Assembly: GCA_944362615.1 (NCBI GenBank)
Contig: CALVTM010000002.1
Coordinates: 186,001 to 250,000, forward strand
DNA: 64,000 bases
From: an uncultured Clostridia bacterium
GTDB lineage: Bacteria > Bacillota > Clostridia > Christensenellales > Pumilibacteraceae
Direction: 5' to 3'
Translations under genes and position numbers: made by a program
Shown here: one piece after another, positions 62,987 through 64,000 of the stretch
Layout: every line of letters starts with the position of its first letter
How positions within the stretch are numbered: position 1 is the first letter of the stretch
Notes under the pieces: model-generated
Databases searched by the model: none
What the model was told of the DNA's origin: nothing
The model's input: only the letters and a program-made list of their open reading frames with translations

Positions 62987-64000
62987 TCAAGGATATGCGG
63001 CAGAATTTTTTCGTTATCACCTGCGCCCGTTATCGCGATAATATCGTGATCGGGCGCAGTTTCTTTTATACGTCTTGCGGTTTCGGGTACATCAAGTGCA
63101 ATGCTCCTGCCGCCGCAGCGCACTATTTCTTCTGCAAGACGATCGCTTGTAATGCCGCATTCCCCTCTCGCACGAAATACCGGGAGTATGATGCTGTCAC
63201 AATCGCAAAGCGCGCTTACAAACCCGTCGAACAGACTGCCGAGCCGCTCATGCGTATGCGGTTGAAAAACTATCAGTATGCGTTTATATCCCATTGCCCG
63301 GTACGCTCTGACGGATGCTTCGATCTCTGTCGGATGGTGTGCGTAATCGGAATATACAGGCACTCCTTTCGCTCTTCCCACAAGCTGCAATCTTCTGTCC
63401 GCGCCCGTAAACCTCGACAGCCCTTCGGCTATCTCGTCGTAATGCGCACCGTACGTCCTCGCCGCAGCTATCGCAAACGCCGCGTTTTCCGCATTGTGTC
63501 TGCCCGGCACTTCCAGCCTGAACCTGCGCACGCCTTCCGGCGTTTTTACGGCTATGTCGCTTCCGCCTCCTCTCGCGACACAATCTATACATGCGTACTT
63601 ACCCGTTCTGCCCACAGTCACGGTATACCGTTTTGCGACAAGCGCTCCGGCAAGCGCGTCAGATATAACCGCAAAATCCGACTGCAACGCAAACTGTCGG
63701 AACGCCTTAAGCACGTCGTCGTACGAAGTATAGCAGTCGGTGTGATCCAGCTCCACATTGAGAGTCACGGATATATCGGGATGCATGAACAGAAAACCGC
63801 GCTTGTATTCGCAAGCTTCGGCTATCAGCATTTCACCCGTCGCTTTTCCGCGCCGTCCGCGGTAAGTTCCGCCGAAAAATACCGCCGGATCGTATGAGGA
63901 CAACATTTCCGACAGCATACATGTAGTCGTAGTTTTTCCGTGAGTGCCGGCAACGGCTATGCTCGTTCCGAAACATACCGCGGCTGCCGCCAACGCCTCC
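62965..64000 (-). CDS. murC: UDP-N-acetylmuramate--L-alanine ligase, 5' end outside the window
   Basis: About 345 codons, cut at the right edge; the frame is open to 64000. MurC adds L-Ala to UDP-MurNAc in peptidoglycan synthesis. The ATP loop is VAGTHGKTTTTCMLSEML, followed by NVELDHTDCYTS, RHNAENAAFAIAAAR, SDYAHHPTEI near the middle and the C-terminal VFQPHTHERL. The ~100 N-terminal residues for UDP binding must lie outside. The related ligase Mpl is possible, but the HHPTEI and FQPHTHxR motifs favour MurC. Confidence 0.9.
   Translation of the reverse strand, partial: EALAAAAVCFGTSIAVAGTHGKTTTTCMLSEMLSSYDPAVFFGGTYRGRRGKATGEMLIAEACEYKRGFLFMHPDISVTLNVELDHTDCYTSYDDVLKAFRQFALQSDFAVISDALAGALVAKRYTVTVGRTGKYACIDCVARGGGSDIAVKTPEGVRRFRLEVPGRHNAENAAFAIAAARTYGAHYDEIAEGLSRFTGADRRLQLVGRAKGVPVYSDYAHHPTEIEASVRAYRAMGYKRILIVFQPHTHERLGSLFDGFVSALCDCDSIILPVFRARGECGITSDRLAEEIVRCGGRSIALDVPETARRIKETAPDHDIIAITGAGDNEKILPHILDQFSPNE

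Overview
The window looks like chromosome of a spore-forming member of the Bacillota, class Clostridia. The evidence is spoIVA, the forespore sigma factor gene sigG with ylmC and nrdR beside it, a large Bacillota-type SRP RNA, a T-box leader, PerR with a Per box, class II fructose-bisphosphate aldolase and pyruvate formate-lyase. Base composition looks roughly balanced outside the CRISPR-cas block, which is visibly AT-richer. I cannot place it below class level.

Layout. 1-5100: 3' end cut off RNase J, a sugar-nucleotide pyrophosphorylase, a two-subunit aconitase X, then rdgB and a YfcE-type phosphodiesterase. 5250-6400: a nine-tRNA operon on the minus strand. 6500-17800: spoIVA, plsY-der, a DUF1614-like membrane protein, nrdR-rluA-cyclophilin-like operon, ylmC, sigG, a ZIP metal transporter, an aldo/keto reductase with a flavodoxin-like partner and a small zinc ribbon protein. 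17900-24980: SRP RNA, then a type I-C CRISPR-Cas locus (11 repeats, cas7, cas8c, cas5c, cas3). Its adaptation genes are missing: only the first ~55 codons of cas4 remain, running straight into the array. 25000-35900: prfB, secA, pheA, a degenerate Rho paralogue, dtd, tatD, perR-rubrerythrin, an M29 aminopeptidase and fba. 35970-46800: uvrB, a DMT transporter, dinB, a YeiH transporter, a MazEF-like toxin-antitoxin pair, nnrD/E, recX, ilvA and ridA. 46990-53300: ZTP riboswitch with pflA-pflB, then two iron-sulfur aldo/keto reductases with an ECF-type membrane protein. 53400-64000: DUF4250, an FMN reductase, an amidohydrolase, a trmH-guaA-guaA-like operon, ogg, rplU-rpmA, T-box-leuA and the 3' part of murC.

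The most striking genome-wide signal is in the promoters. Many are near-consensus sigma-A promoters (TTGACA, 17 bp, TATAAT). In ten transcription units the start codon lies only 6-9 nt after the -10 box and no Shine-Dalgarno sequence is present (rdgB, der, two AKR operons, the rho-like gene, recX, ilvA, an amidohydrolase, trmH, ogg). These mRNAs should be leaderless or nearly so, while neighbouring genes carry ordinary Shine-Dalgarno sites. Two other points stand out: L27 has an N-terminal extension without the usual Prp cleavage motif and no prp gene sits between rplU and rpmA; and full-length GMP synthase is followed by a stand-alone ATP-pyrophosphatase copy.
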